Source: an uncultured Verrucomicrobia subdivision 3 bacterium (GTDB taxonomy: Bacteria > Verrucomicrobiota > Verrucomicrobiia > Limisphaerales > UBA11358). From it: a stretch of DNA of 39,815 nt. The stretch is taken from contig CAINLR010000079.1 of the NCBI GenBank assembly GCA_903850425.1, forward strand, positions 1 through 39,815, written 5' to 3'. A program made the position numbers and the translations under genes. This document shows, piece by piece, positions 8,936 through 18,100 of the stretch (its first letter is position 1; each line of letters opens with the position of its first letter). The notes under the pieces were generated by a model. That model saw only the letters and a program-made list of their open reading frames with translations, was not told where the DNA came from and searched no databases.

Positions 8936-10036
8936 TCAGTGTTCCGATTGGCCAGGGATTTCAGGAATGCCCGGATCATCCAGAATCTGCACGGCGGTGC
9001 CGTCGCCGATATGTTTCCAATCTTGCAGCACCCAGACGACTTTCTTGTCCGGCGTGACTTCAATGAGCTGAGGGCCTTGGCTGTTTTTGCCGCGTGAGGT
9101 AAAGATGGTATTGCCGTTAGCCAGCCGGGTGCAGCTTTGCGGCGCAGAAGTGAACTGGTATTCCGCCGGTAGATCCGTCAGGCAATTGAATTCCCAGACC
9201 GTTTCGCCCTTGGGATTGACTTCGCGAGTGAGCCAGTCCTTTTCGTCGGTGATCAGGGTGTTGCCGTTCTTCAACCGGAGTGCGGCCCAAGGCTGATTGA
9301 TTTTGTAGCTCCAGACTTCGTTGAAATTTTTGTCGTATTCCACGACTTTGCCCAAGGTCATGTAAGACACGAGGTAGGTTCCCTGCGCCGTGTAGCGCAC
9401 GCGCCGAAACTGCCCGTGGATACCGCTAGGGTCGGGTGGCTGCCTGAAGTCAAGGACATGATCAACTTCGACAGTTCCAGTCTTGATGTTAATGACCATT
9501 AACTTGGGGGGCAGACCATTCTCAACGAACAAGACTTTGTCCAAACCAATGGGCTGGCAGCCGTGGATTTCCGTGTGGTTGGTGCCTTTGGGAACGTTGC
9601 AATCATAACGCCAGATCACTTTCTTGTCCGGTGTGATTTCGGCGATGTAAGCCATCCGGCTGAAAAGAATGTTCCCGTTGGATAGCATCCACACATCGTC
9701 GTATTCGGGGCCGCCGCCGGTCTGATAACTCCAAATCGTTTTGCAATCCTTGACGAGAAACATTTTATTGCAGTTCTCACCGACATAGAGCATCGGGTGC
9801 TGCGCCAGACCGTTGCCGGGCAGGCCGGAACGCGTGATGCCATTCGTATATTTTTCCGAGCACACGGTTTCACTCGGGGCGAAAGCGGGCACGTTGGCAG
9901 CGGTAAAAAGCGGCAGAACGTCCATGCAGGGCGTCACCGAAGCGGTTTTAGTGGTGGGCGTGTGACAGCCAGTCAAGGTGGCGATCACGCCAATGGCCAA
10001 AACCATTGCCAAAGAGGAACGGAGTTTTATGTTCAT
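8936..10036 (-). CDS. Beta-propeller lipoprotein (PQQ-like/ASST-like repeats), triplet copy 2
   Basis: 366 residues when started at ATG 10036, which puts a lipobox (TLTGC, Cys24) after a hydrophobic segment; the frame is open further upstream but would overlap GH28. The mature protein is a blade-repeat propeller with W-x-Y and NGNTL/NGNILF motifs recurring, ending in a conserved VQILDDPGIPEIPGQ tail. It resembles conserved verrucomicrobial proteins annotated as PQQ-like beta-propellers. I cannot point to PQQ-binding or sulfotransferase residues, so no reaction is assigned. Cys residues sit in ENCNKMFLVKDC, where the paralogue has Tyr and Gly. Between GH28 (37 nt upstream) and DUF1080 (59 nt downstream), it may scaffold, bind or oxidise released sugars at the membrane; that role is inference. 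Confidence 0.75.
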   Translation of the reverse strand: MNIKLRSSLAMVLAIGVIATLTGCHTPTTKTASVTPCMDVLPLFTAANVPAFAPSETVCSEKYTNGITRSGLPGNGLAQHPMLYVGENCNKMFLVKDCKTIWSYQTGGGPEYDDVWMLSNGNILFSRMAYIAEITPDKKVIWRYDCNVPKGTNHTEIHGCQPIGLDKVLFVENGLPPKLMVINIKTGTVEVDHVLDFRQPPDPSGIHGQFRRVRYTAQGTYLVSYMTLGKVVEYDKNFNEVWSYKINQPWAALRLKNGNTLITDEKDWLTREVNPKGETVWEFNCLTDLPAEYQFTSAPQSCTRLANGNTIFTSRGKNSQGPQLIEVTPDKKVVWVLQDWKHIGDGTAVQILDDPGIPEIPGQSEH

Positions 10037-10073
10037 GCTTTTTGGAGAGTATGGATTGAATTGAAAATTTGGA

Positions 10074-11636
10074 TTATTTATCGAGCACCGGCGAATTGCG
10101 AATGACAAGACCAGAACCATTTTCAAATTTTGACGCCGCCACGCCTTCGGCGAGTTGCGCCTTGAAGTTGTCGATCTCCAGCCCGTTTACATCCACACAT
10201 TGAATCGCGGGACGGAAGTCGTCTTTCAAAAAGCTGAAGGTGATGTTCGCCAGTTCCAGATCCTTGACGTGCCGCGCGAATAATCCGTAGGCCGGCATGA
10301 GCGTGTTGCCGCTGGGTTCGGGATAACCAGTGCCGAGTTCCTTGGGCACATTGCTGGCTTGTTCCTTGGCGGCACCGCCTTTGTAGATGAGCCGAATGTT
10401 TTCCAACCGGACGCCTTCAATGGGCTGGTTGGGCAATCCCATGATTTGGATGCCGCTGATACGATCAACGCCGGTGGCAATGACGTTGGAGATCAAAATA
10501 TTTTTCATGCGGCTGACGTTATTGGTCAGGCCGGGCGAGCGGTTACGTTTGCCGGTCGTGATGTAAATGGGGTAGTTGATCACGTCCATCATCGAAATGT
10601 TATTGATGGTGATGTTTTCCAAAATGCCGCCGTCCACTTCTTCCAGCGCCAGCCCTTTGCAGGCACGGAACGTGCAGTTGGCGATGGTGCAATTGCGAAA
10701 GCCACCGCTCGACTCGGTGCCGAACTTGATGCGGCCCTGACCACCGGCTTTGGGTTTCATCGTGCCGTCGAGTAACGTGCCTTCGACAAAACCGGAGACC
10801 TGGCAGTTGACGATGGTGAGATTTTCCGTGAGGCGTGGTTCGCCGAGCGCGTAAGTGCTCTTGGGGCAAAGGCCGTCGTCGCCGGGCGAATTGATGCGGC
10901 AATTGGAAACCATCGTGTTGCGGCAGCAGTCAATGTCCATGCCGTCGCGGTTGGTGTCCATCGTGACATTGTCCACCGTCAGATTGTCGCAACCCGTCAC
11001 GAGAATGGCGAAGTGTCCGCCATGAACAATCGTCACGTCACGGATCAAAACGTTTTTGCAGAGCTTGAGTGCGATGGCTTTGTTTCCAAGGCGCACAGGC
11101 ACAAAAACATTTGTGTTAGGCCGGTCAAAATGATCGTAGCCGCACATCTTGTCGAGAATGCCAGAGTTACTCGTCAGGCCACCTCCATTGATCGTGCCAT
11201 TGCCGCTGATGAAAACATTCGTCAGATTCTCGCCCCAAATCAGGCTGTTATGAAAATAACAATGTCCGCCGTCCTGATACGCGATGCCGACAAACGGCTC
11301 GGTTTCGTCATAGGCGTTTAGGTTTTGCGGTGCGCCGAGAATGGTTGCACCCGCATCAATGAGCAGATGGATGTTGCTCTGCAAATGGATCGAGCCGCTC
11401 AAATACGTCCCCGCCGGCACGAGCACTGTGCCGCCACCAGCTTTGGCAGCGGCGTCAATCGCCAGGTCAATCGCCGGGCTGTCCAGATTCTTCCCATCGC
11501 CCACCGCGCCAAAATCGCGGACGTTGAACGAAGCTTGGGCTGGCTCCGCCTGCGCTAATAATAACGAAGATAAAAAAATACTGAAGCAACTGATTGGAAT
11601 TATCCGCCCAGCGAGAAATGCGATTACTTTTTTCAT
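10074..11636 (-). CDS. GH28 family glycosidase, triplet copy 2
   Basis: 520-residue exported beta-helix enzyme. Signal peptide about 1-30 (LLLAQAEP). FNVRDFGAVGDG opens the fold, and the active-site strands read NRDGMDIDCC (Asp231) and SPGDDGLCPKS (Asp253-254), followed by GRIKFGTESSGG in place of the usual RIK motif. It most likely acts on galacturonan or rhamnogalacturonan oligosaccharides. Most residues are identical to the enzyme at 13607-15172 by eye, including long invariant runs around the active site. It is much less like the GH28 at 6674. Fifth gene of the leftward operon. The last residues lie just before the intergenic motif that precedes both propeller genes. Confidence 0.88.
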   Translation of the reverse strand: MKKVIAFLAGRIIPISCFSIFLSSLLLAQAEPAQASFNVRDFGAVGDGKNLDSPAIDLAIDAAAKAGGGTVLVPAGTYLSGSIHLQSNIHLLIDAGATILGAPQNLNAYDETEPFVGIAYQDGGHCYFHNSLIWGENLTNVFISGNGTINGGGLTSNSGILDKMCGYDHFDRPNTNVFVPVRLGNKAIALKLCKNVLIRDVTIVHGGHFAILVTGCDNLTVDNVTMDTNRDGMDIDCCRNTMVSNCRINSPGDDGLCPKSTYALGEPRLTENLTIVNCQVSGFVEGTLLDGTMKPKAGGQGRIKFGTESSGGFRNCTIANCTFRACKGLALEEVDGGILENITINNISMMDVINYPIYITTGKRNRSPGLTNNVSRMKNILISNVIATGVDRISGIQIMGLPNQPIEGVRLENIRLIYKGGAAKEQASNVPKELGTGYPEPSGNTLMPAYGLFARHVKDLELANITFSFLKDDFRPAIQCVDVNGLEIDNFKAQLAEGVAASKFENGSGLVIRNSPVLDK

Positions 11637-11697
11637 TTGTGATTTGATGGTGGTGGTTGATCAGTGTGCCGGTTGGCCGCAGTGTTTGTGGTTCACA

Positions 11698-12435
11698 CTA
11701 TTTAACGGTAATCAACTTGTCTTCCTTCGGATTCGCTTCCACGTAGATGTCCTTGTATTCGGAAGCCCCGCCGCCGTGGCGCATCATGCCGATGGGACCG
11801 GGAATAATGCGCTGCTCAGGATCGGTTCGCTCGCTGGGTTTTGGATGCGTGTAGCGCACGATTTCAACGCCATCCACGGCGGCCCGCAGAGTGCCTTTCT
11901 CCAGGTTGCACAACATTTCCGTCGTGTGCCAATTGCCGGAATCATTGGATCCCGGTGCCAGATGTTCATGCAGCAGATCTTTGTGTTGGGGCGGATGATA
12001 ATTCCACATGCCTCCGAACGGGGGCATGAATTGAAGCCAGCCCGCATTGTCAATCTGCGGCTTCACAGAATTCGTCGGATGGTTGCCCCAGAACAAAACC
12101 CCCAAATGGTCGCCCTTCACCGGATTCATCCGAGCGGTGAAGATCAGACGGAAACTGCCATAATCTGCCTTCGTATAGGCGAGGCGTGAGGTGCCGCCCA
12201 CGCCATGCATGGCTCCGTCCACAATGGTCCACGTTGATGGGTCGGCCTCCCAACCCGCGAAAGATTTCCCGTCGAATATTTTCATACAACCCGCGTAGGC
12301 AGGGGCTTGCTGGCCAGCAGCCGCAGCCGACGCAGTCTCCGGCGCTTGCTTTTTTTCATCAGCGCCCTGCAAAAGGATTGCGCCACAGGTCAACAGAGGT
12401 AGAAGCAGAATCCTTGAAGTGATTTTAGTTTTCAT
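11698..12435 (-). CDS. DUF1080 (3-keto-disaccharide hydrolase family) protein, triplet copy 1
   Basis: 245 residues. Signal peptide, a short Ala/Gln-rich linker, then a PF06439 domain: KIFDGKSFAGW, FRLIFTARM, HLGVLFWGNHP, GPIGMMRHGG and EYKDIYVE. The linker (ASAAAAGQQAPAYAG) is absent from the other free-standing copy. It probably acts on 3-keto sugars or binds glycans outside the cytoplasm. It starts 32 nt after the propeller gene and ends 61 nt before the next GH28, completing the first triplet. The low similarity to the second DUF1080 suggests different substrates or different origins for the two. Confidence 0.85.
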   Translation of the reverse strand: MKTKITSRILLLPLLTCGAILLQGADEKKQAPETASAAAAGQQAPAYAGCMKIFDGKSFAGWEADPSTWTIVDGAMHGVGGTSRLAYTKADYGSFRLIFTARMNPVKGDHLGVLFWGNHPTNSVKPQIDNAGWLQFMPPFGGMWNYHPPQHKDLLHEHLAPGSNDSGNWHTTEMLCNLEKGTLRAAVDGVEIVRYTHPKPSERTDPEQRIIPGPIGMMRHGGGASEYKDIYVEANPKEDKLITVK

Positions 12436-12467
12436 ATTTTAGATTTCATCAACATAGGATGCCAAGT

Positions 12468-13568
12468 TCAGTGTTCCGATTGGCCGGGAATTTCCGGGAT
12501 GCCAGGATCATCCAGAATTTGCACGGCGGTGACGCCATTGATGTCCTTCCAATCTTGCAGCACCCAGACGACTTTCTTGTCCGGAGTGACTTCGATGAGC
12601 TGCGGACTTTTACCATTGCCGCGAGAGGCGAAGATGGTGTTGCCGTTGGCCAGCCGCGTGCAGGTCTGCGGCGCGTTGGCGAATTGATATTCCGGCGGCA
12701 AATCAGTTTTGCAATTGAATTCCCAGACCGTCTCACCCTGGCGATTGACTTCACGGGTGAGGTTGTCCGTTTCGTCGGTGATCAGCGTGTTGCCATTCTT
12801 CAGCCGGAGCGCGGCCCAAGGCTTGGTGCTCTTGTATCTCCAGATTTCTTTGAAATTTTTATCGTATTCCGCCACGTAGCCCAGGTTGAGAAACGCAATG
12901 AGGTAAGTTCCGTCAGCCGTAACGCGAGCGCGCCGGAACTGCGGATGAATCCCACCTGCGCCCCACGCCGGATTATAATCAAGCTGGTGATCCACTTCGA
13001 CGGCACCGGTCTTGATGTTGATGATCTTCAACTTGGGCGGCAATCCGTTTTCAACAAACATGACTTTATCCAATCCAATCGGCTGGCAGGCGTGAATCTC
13101 GGTATGATTGGTGCCTTTTGAAGCATTGGCATCGTAACGCCAGATCGTCTTTTTGTCCGGCGTGATCTCGGCAATATATTCCATGCGCGAGAAAAGAATG
13201 TTCCCGTTGGAAAGCATCCACACGTCATCGTATTCAAAACTCCGTCCGGTCTGATAGGTCCAGATGATTTTGCCCTCGTTGATGAGATACATCTTGTCGT
13301 AATTTTCACCGAAGAGCAGCATCGGATGCTGCGCCAAACCTTTGCCGGGCAGATTGGGCGGCGTGACGCCATTCGTCCAACCACCGGCGGGCGCTTCGGT
13401 TTCGCCCGGCCCCATCGCCGGCACATTCGCGGAGGTGAAGAGCGGCAGCACATCCATGCAGGGCGTCGCCGAAGTGGTTTTAGTGGTGAACGTGTGACAG
13501 CCAGTCAACATGGCGATCACGCCGATGGCTGAAACAACAGTCAGTGTAGAACGGATTTTTTTGTTCAT
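12468..13568 (-). CDS. Beta-propeller lipoprotein (PQQ-like/ASST-like repeats), triplet copy 1
   Basis: 366 residues, exactly the length of its paralogue at 8936-10036 and largely identical to it. Lipobox MLTGC with Cys24, then the CMDVLPLFTSANVP segment, GLAQHPMLLFGEN, EYDDVWMLSNGNILFSRM, the HTEIHACQPIGLDKV strand, repeated NGNTL/NGNTIF blades, and the VQILDDPGIPEIPGQ tail. It sits 38 nt after the GH28 stop, and this short gap is itself conserved in the second triplet. A membrane-tethered periplasmic or surface protein working with GH28 and DUF1080 is the natural reading. Reaction unknown. Confidence 0.75.
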   Translation of the reverse strand: MNKKIRSTLTVVSAIGVIAMLTGCHTFTTKTTSATPCMDVLPLFTSANVPAMGPGETEAPAGGWTNGVTPPNLPGKGLAQHPMLLFGENYDKMYLINEGKIIWTYQTGRSFEYDDVWMLSNGNILFSRMEYIAEITPDKKTIWRYDANASKGTNHTEIHACQPIGLDKVMFVENGLPPKLKIINIKTGAVEVDHQLDYNPAWGAGGIHPQFRRARVTADGTYLIAFLNLGYVAEYDKNFKEIWRYKSTKPWAALRLKNGNTLITDETDNLTREVNRQGETVWEFNCKTDLPPEYQFANAPQTCTRLANGNTIFASRGNGKSPQLIEVTPDKKVVWVLQDWKDINGVTAVQILDDPGIPEIPGQSEH

Positions 13569-13606
13569 GTTTTTTCGGAGCGTATGGATTGAATTGAAAA
13601 ATCTGA

Positions 13607-15172
13607 TTACCGATCCAGCACGGGTGAATTGCGAATGACGGCACCGGAAACATTTTCAAACTTTGACGCCGCCGCGCCTTCGGCCAGTTGCGCCTTGAAG
13701 TTATCAATCTCCAATCCGTTGACATCCACACATTCGATGGCGGGACGGAAATCATCTTTCAAAAAACTGAAGTTGATATTCGCCAGTTCCAAATCCTTGA
13801 CGTGCCGCGCGAACAATCCATAGGCCGGCATGATGTTGGTTTGCCGGGGTTCAGGATAACCGGCTCCGAGTTCCTTAGGAACATTGGCGGCTTGCTCCTT
13901 GGTGCCGCCGCCTTTGCAGATGAGCCGGATATTTTCGAGGCGAATCCCTTCAAGAGGTTGCTCCGGCAGCCCGGCAATCTGGATGCCGCTGATGTGATCC
14001 ACGCCGGTGGCCACGACGTCGGAGATCAAAATATTTTTCATGCGACTGACATTGGTCAGGCCGGGCGTGCGATTGCGGCTGCCGGTTGTGATGTAGATCG
14101 CGTAGGTTTCCACGTCCATGATCAAAATGTTGTTGATGGTGATGTTTTCCAAAATGCCGCCATCAACTTCTTCGAGCGCAAGACCACGACAACCGCGAAA
14201 GGTGCAGTTTGCCACGGTGCAGTTGCGAAAGCCGCCACTCGATTCGGTGCCGAACTTGATGCGGCCATTGCCGTTTTTTACCGGCTTCATGGTTCCGTCC
14301 AGCAACGTGCCCTCCTTGAAACCGGAAACCTGGCAGTTCACAATCGTTAGATTTTCCGTGATGACGGGACGACCTAGCGCATAAGTGCTCTTGGGACAAA
14401 TCCCGTCGTCCCCGGGCGAATTGACGCGGCAGTTGGAAACCATCGTGTTGCGGCAGCAATCAATGTCCATGCCGTCACGGTTCGTATCCAGCGTCACGTT
14501 ATCAATCGTCAGATTATCGCAGCCCGTGACTAGAATCGCAAAATGTCCGCCACGAACGATGGTCACATCACGGATCAAAACATTGCGGCAGAGTTTGAGC
14601 GCGATGGCCTTGTTGCCCAGGCGGACAGGTTTAAAAATATTCGTATTGGGTTGCTGCCATTGATCAGAACCAATCATACGATCCAAGACGCCATCGTTAC
14701 GTTCCAAACCGCCGCCATTGATCATGCCATTGCCCGTGATGAAAACATTGGTGAGGTTCTCGCCCCAGATGAGGCTGTTGTGAAAAAAACTGTGCCCGCC
14801 ATCCTGATAAGGATTGTTCGTCCACGGCTCGGTTTCATCATAGGCATTCAGATTCTGTGGCGCGCCGAGAATAATTGCGCCCGCATCAATGTGCAGATGG
14901 ATATTGCTCTTGAGCCGGATGGAGCCGCTTAAGTAAGTTCCCGCCGGCAGGAGCACGGTGCCGCCGCCGACCGCTACCGCCGCCTCAATGGCCTTGTTGA
15001 TCGCCGGGCTGTCCAAATTTTTCCCGTCCCCGACCGCGCCAAAATCGCGGACGTTGAAAATGTTTTTGGTGGGTGTCTCAGCAGCCTTTAGAATTCCAAC
15101 CATCGAAATCAACAAAATAATAGAACCGCCGACGGAGGCCTGGATAATACTGCGGAGCGATTGTCTTGTCAT
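13607..15172 (-). CDS. GH28 family glycosidase, triplet copy 1
   Basis: 521-residue exported beta-helix. N-terminal membrane or signal segment (IILLISMVGILKA), then FNVRDFGAVGDGKNLDSPA and NRDGMDIDCC (Asp233), SPGDDGICPKS (Asp255-256), GRIKFGTESSGG. The catalytic surroundings are identical to the enzyme at 10074-11636. Variation clusters in substrate-facing loops such as the segment after ETEP and around GVLDRMIG. Galacturonan-type hydrolysis is expected; exact linkage is open. It starts 17 nt after the GH3 stop, so it is co-transcribed with it. Confidence 0.88.
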   Translation of the reverse strand: MTRQSLRSIIQASVGGSIILLISMVGILKAAETPTKNIFNVRDFGAVGDGKNLDSPAINKAIEAAVAVGGGTVLLPAGTYLSGSIRLKSNIHLHIDAGAIILGAPQNLNAYDETEPWTNNPYQDGGHSFFHNSLIWGENLTNVFITGNGMINGGGLERNDGVLDRMIGSDQWQQPNTNIFKPVRLGNKAIALKLCRNVLIRDVTIVRGGHFAILVTGCDNLTIDNVTLDTNRDGMDIDCCRNTMVSNCRVNSPGDDGICPKSTYALGRPVITENLTIVNCQVSGFKEGTLLDGTMKPVKNGNGRIKFGTESSGGFRNCTVANCTFRGCRGLALEEVDGGILENITINNILIMDVETYAIYITTGSRNRTPGLTNVSRMKNILISDVVATGVDHISGIQIAGLPEQPLEGIRLENIRLICKGGGTKEQAANVPKELGAGYPEPRQTNIMPAYGLFARHVKDLELANINFSFLKDDFRPAIECVDVNGLEIDNFKAQLAEGAAASKFENVSGAVIRNSPVLDR

Positions 15173-15189
15173 AATCGTTTACAGGGAAA

Positions 15190-18100
15190 TTATTTTGTCG
15201 GCAGTTCGCGGATTTTCACGTTGCGATATGAAACCACACTGCCGTGTTCTTGCAATAGGATATGGCCGCCCGGCCATTCGCCGAAGTTGGGAATATCCTT
15301 GAACTTGCTGGCCGCGACGGCGGTGCGGAAGGCCGGTGAGCCGCGCTCAAATTCCACCGTCTTCACCCCATTCAACCAGAATTCCACATGCTGGCCCTGA
15401 GAGAGGATGCGGGCGTGATTCCATTCGCCTGTTGGCAGAACCACCTTGCTGGTCGGAGCGGGAATCAAATCGTAGAGCGAACCCAGCCGGCGGTCGCCAT
15501 TATGGCCCAACTTGGCGTCGGGATGATGCGCGTCATCGAGAATTTGAAATTCCATGCCGATGGCCGAGCCGCCGCCGGTTGTTTGTCCCGTCGTTTTATG
15601 AAGCGGCGGAAGATTGGGCTGCACAAAAATCTTGATGCCGCTGTTGCAACCGGTGGTCGTCTTGAAATCCGCAACGAGTTCAAAATTTGCGTAACGGTCG
15701 CGCGTGATGATGTCGCCCCCGGCCTGCGCTTCGGCATTGCCGCTGGAAACCACAGACAGCACCCCGTTTTGAATCTGCCAGCTTTTGTCCGGAAACGCGT
15801 CCGACTTGGGACTCCGCCAGCCGGTGGTGGTCTTGCCATCCCAGAGAAGTTTCCAGCCATCCGCTTGTTCCTGCGCGATCAACGTGTTGGGTGTAACTCC
15901 ATGACCAAGGATGTTGCTGAATTCCTGTTGAAGTTGTAGCGGCGCGGTCAGCCGGATGTCGCGCGAAGAAGCGCCGATTTCGACTTCGTAGTCACCGGCA
16001 TCAGCTTTCCATTGATGGCCTGCAACATCGAAGTAAGCCAAATCGCGCGGCGTGAGCTGGAGCGATACGGTTTTCGTTTCGCCGGGATTGAGCGCGACTT
16101 TGGCAAATCCTTTCAACTCGCGCACCGGGCGGTCAATTTGGGATTTGGCGGCGTGAACGTAGAGTTGCACCACTTCTTCGCCGGCACGTTTGCCGGTGTT
16201 CGTCACCTTCAGATTCGCGGTGACGGTTCCATCGTTCGACAGGCGAGAAGTTGACAGTTTTAGCTGGCTGTATTTGAAAGTCGTGTAGGACAAGCCGTAG
16301 CCAAACGGGAAGACCGGCTGGATGCCGGCTTGGTCAAAATGACGATAGCCGACGTAAATACCCTCGGCATAGTTGACCTGATTCTTCTTAACCAGATTTG
16401 GCGCATCCGGATAATCAGCGCGACTGGCGGCAAAGGTATCGGGAAGTTTGCCGGATGGATTTACTTTGCCGAACAAAATGGCCGCGATTGCACTGCCGCC
16501 TTCTTGTCCGGGAAACCATGCCTCGACCAAAGCCGGCACTTGGCCCAGCCAGTTGGTCATCGTGACGGGGGTTCCAGTGTTCAGGATGACGATGGTCTTT
16601 TTGTTGACCGCACTGACCGCCCGAATGAGGACAGCCTGGTCGTCGGGTAAATCCATCGAAGGCCGATCACTGCCTTCACCTTCCATGCGCAGCGTCGAAA
16701 CGCAGACGATGGCGACGTTAGAATCTTTCGCGGCGTCCAGCGCGTCGGCGTAAAGCGCTTTTCCGGGACGCTGCCAGTTCAATTGCGCCACGCAACCACC
16801 GCCGTCTTGAAAAAATTCCACGCGCAGATCGTAAATGTTTCCTGCTTCCAAGTCAGCCTGTCCGTGAAAGGTCCTGGCACCGCCGCGATTCCACGCATTG
16901 ATGATGGGTTTGCCATCCACAAAAACCCGGAAGCCGTCATCACCGCGGAAAGAAAAAGAATAATTTCCCGTCGCCGGTGCCAGCAGTTTGCCGCTCCAGC
17001 GGACGCTATATTTTTGGCCGGAGATTCCCGGCGCGGGCGAATTGGCGTTGAGGATGTTGATTTCATTGTCCACCCGCACCACCGCTGGTTTGCCATCCAG
17101 ATCGGGATTAGTAAAATATTCGGCTTGAAATCCATGGACGGTGGAGTCGCCGGGCGAAGTGATGATAGAACCGGTGAGCGGATCGCCATCGGTGCGCGCC
17201 GAAGCATAACGAACTGTGACGGCATTCCCTGCTTCCGCTTTGATGCCATCCAAGACTTCAACCGTCTTCAGCGGTTCAACGGCCGGACTGCCGAGCGCGT
17301 CAACTTGCAGATGCCGCGCCGGTTCGCCGATAACGGCAATGGATTTTATTTTTTGATGATCCAGCGGCAATACGTCGCCATCATTTTTCAAAAGGACAAT
17401 TCCTTCGGTCGCCGCTTTGAAGGCAAGCTGGCTGTGTTCGGAGGAATTAACCATCGCCGGATTTTGAGTCATTGGTCCGTCCAGCAAACCGACGCGAATA
17501 ACTGTCCGTAAAATACGGCGCACCGAATCATCCACGGCGACTTGAGTCACGCTGCCATCGGCGAGCGCAGCTTTGAGCTTCGCGACGCTCATGTGCTCGC
17601 CCTTGGGCATTTCCAAATCGTTTCCCGCCTGAACCACGGCGGTTTCGTGGACGCCGCCCCAGTCGGACATGACCATGCCATCGAATTGCCAATCCTGTTT
17701 CAAAGCCTTGGTTAGCAGATGTGCATTCCCGCTGGCATGTTGGCCATTGACCATGTTATAGGAACTCATCACCGACCATACTTTTCCTTCCTTCACCGCC
17801 GCCTCAAACGCGGGGAAATAAATCTCACGGAGCGCGCGTTCGCCGATGTCCTCATTCACGTTGAACCGGTCCGTTTCCTGATTGTTTGCGGCAAAATGTT
17901 TGACGCACGCCGCGACGCCTGAGCTTTGCATTCCTTGGATGTAACTCACGCCCAGCCGCGCTGCGAGGTAAGGATCTTCGGTCAGATATTCGGCATTACG
18001 TCCGCCGAGTGGATTGCGATGAATGTTCACCGCCGGTCCAAGTTCGATTTGGACGCCGGAACCTTTGTTGCGCGCTTCCTCGCCAATGGCTTGGCCAATC

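Larger units (their letters stand above)
8220..11636 (-). repeat. Tandem duplicated gene triplet, copy 2
   Basis: The 3.42-kb second unit. The GH28 and propeller genes match copy 1 closely; the DUF1080 genes match poorly, so the duplication is either patchy or followed by uneven divergence. Confidence 0.85.
11698..15172 (-). repeat. Tandem duplicated gene triplet, copy 1
   Basis: A 3.47-kb unit of GH28, beta-propeller lipoprotein and DUF1080 in that transcriptional order. It repeats immediately downstream at 8220-11636. The GH28-propeller intergenic sequence is conserved too (TATGGATTGAATTGAAAA in both). Confidence 0.85.

Noticed and set aside
8936-10036. Calling the propeller lipoproteins PQQ-dependent dehydrogenases or arylsulfotransferases
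   Set aside because: The blade motifs fit a propeller, but I could not identify cofactor-binding or catalytic residues of either family.
11341-12189. 282-codon plus-strand open frame across the GH28/DUF1080 boundary
   Set aside because: It overlaps two secure minus-strand genes and its translation has no recognisable domain or signal peptide.
8220-15172. Triplet duplication as an assembly artefact
   Set aside because: The two copies differ at many scattered positions, including loop insertions and very different DUF1080 genes, so they are real paralogous units.
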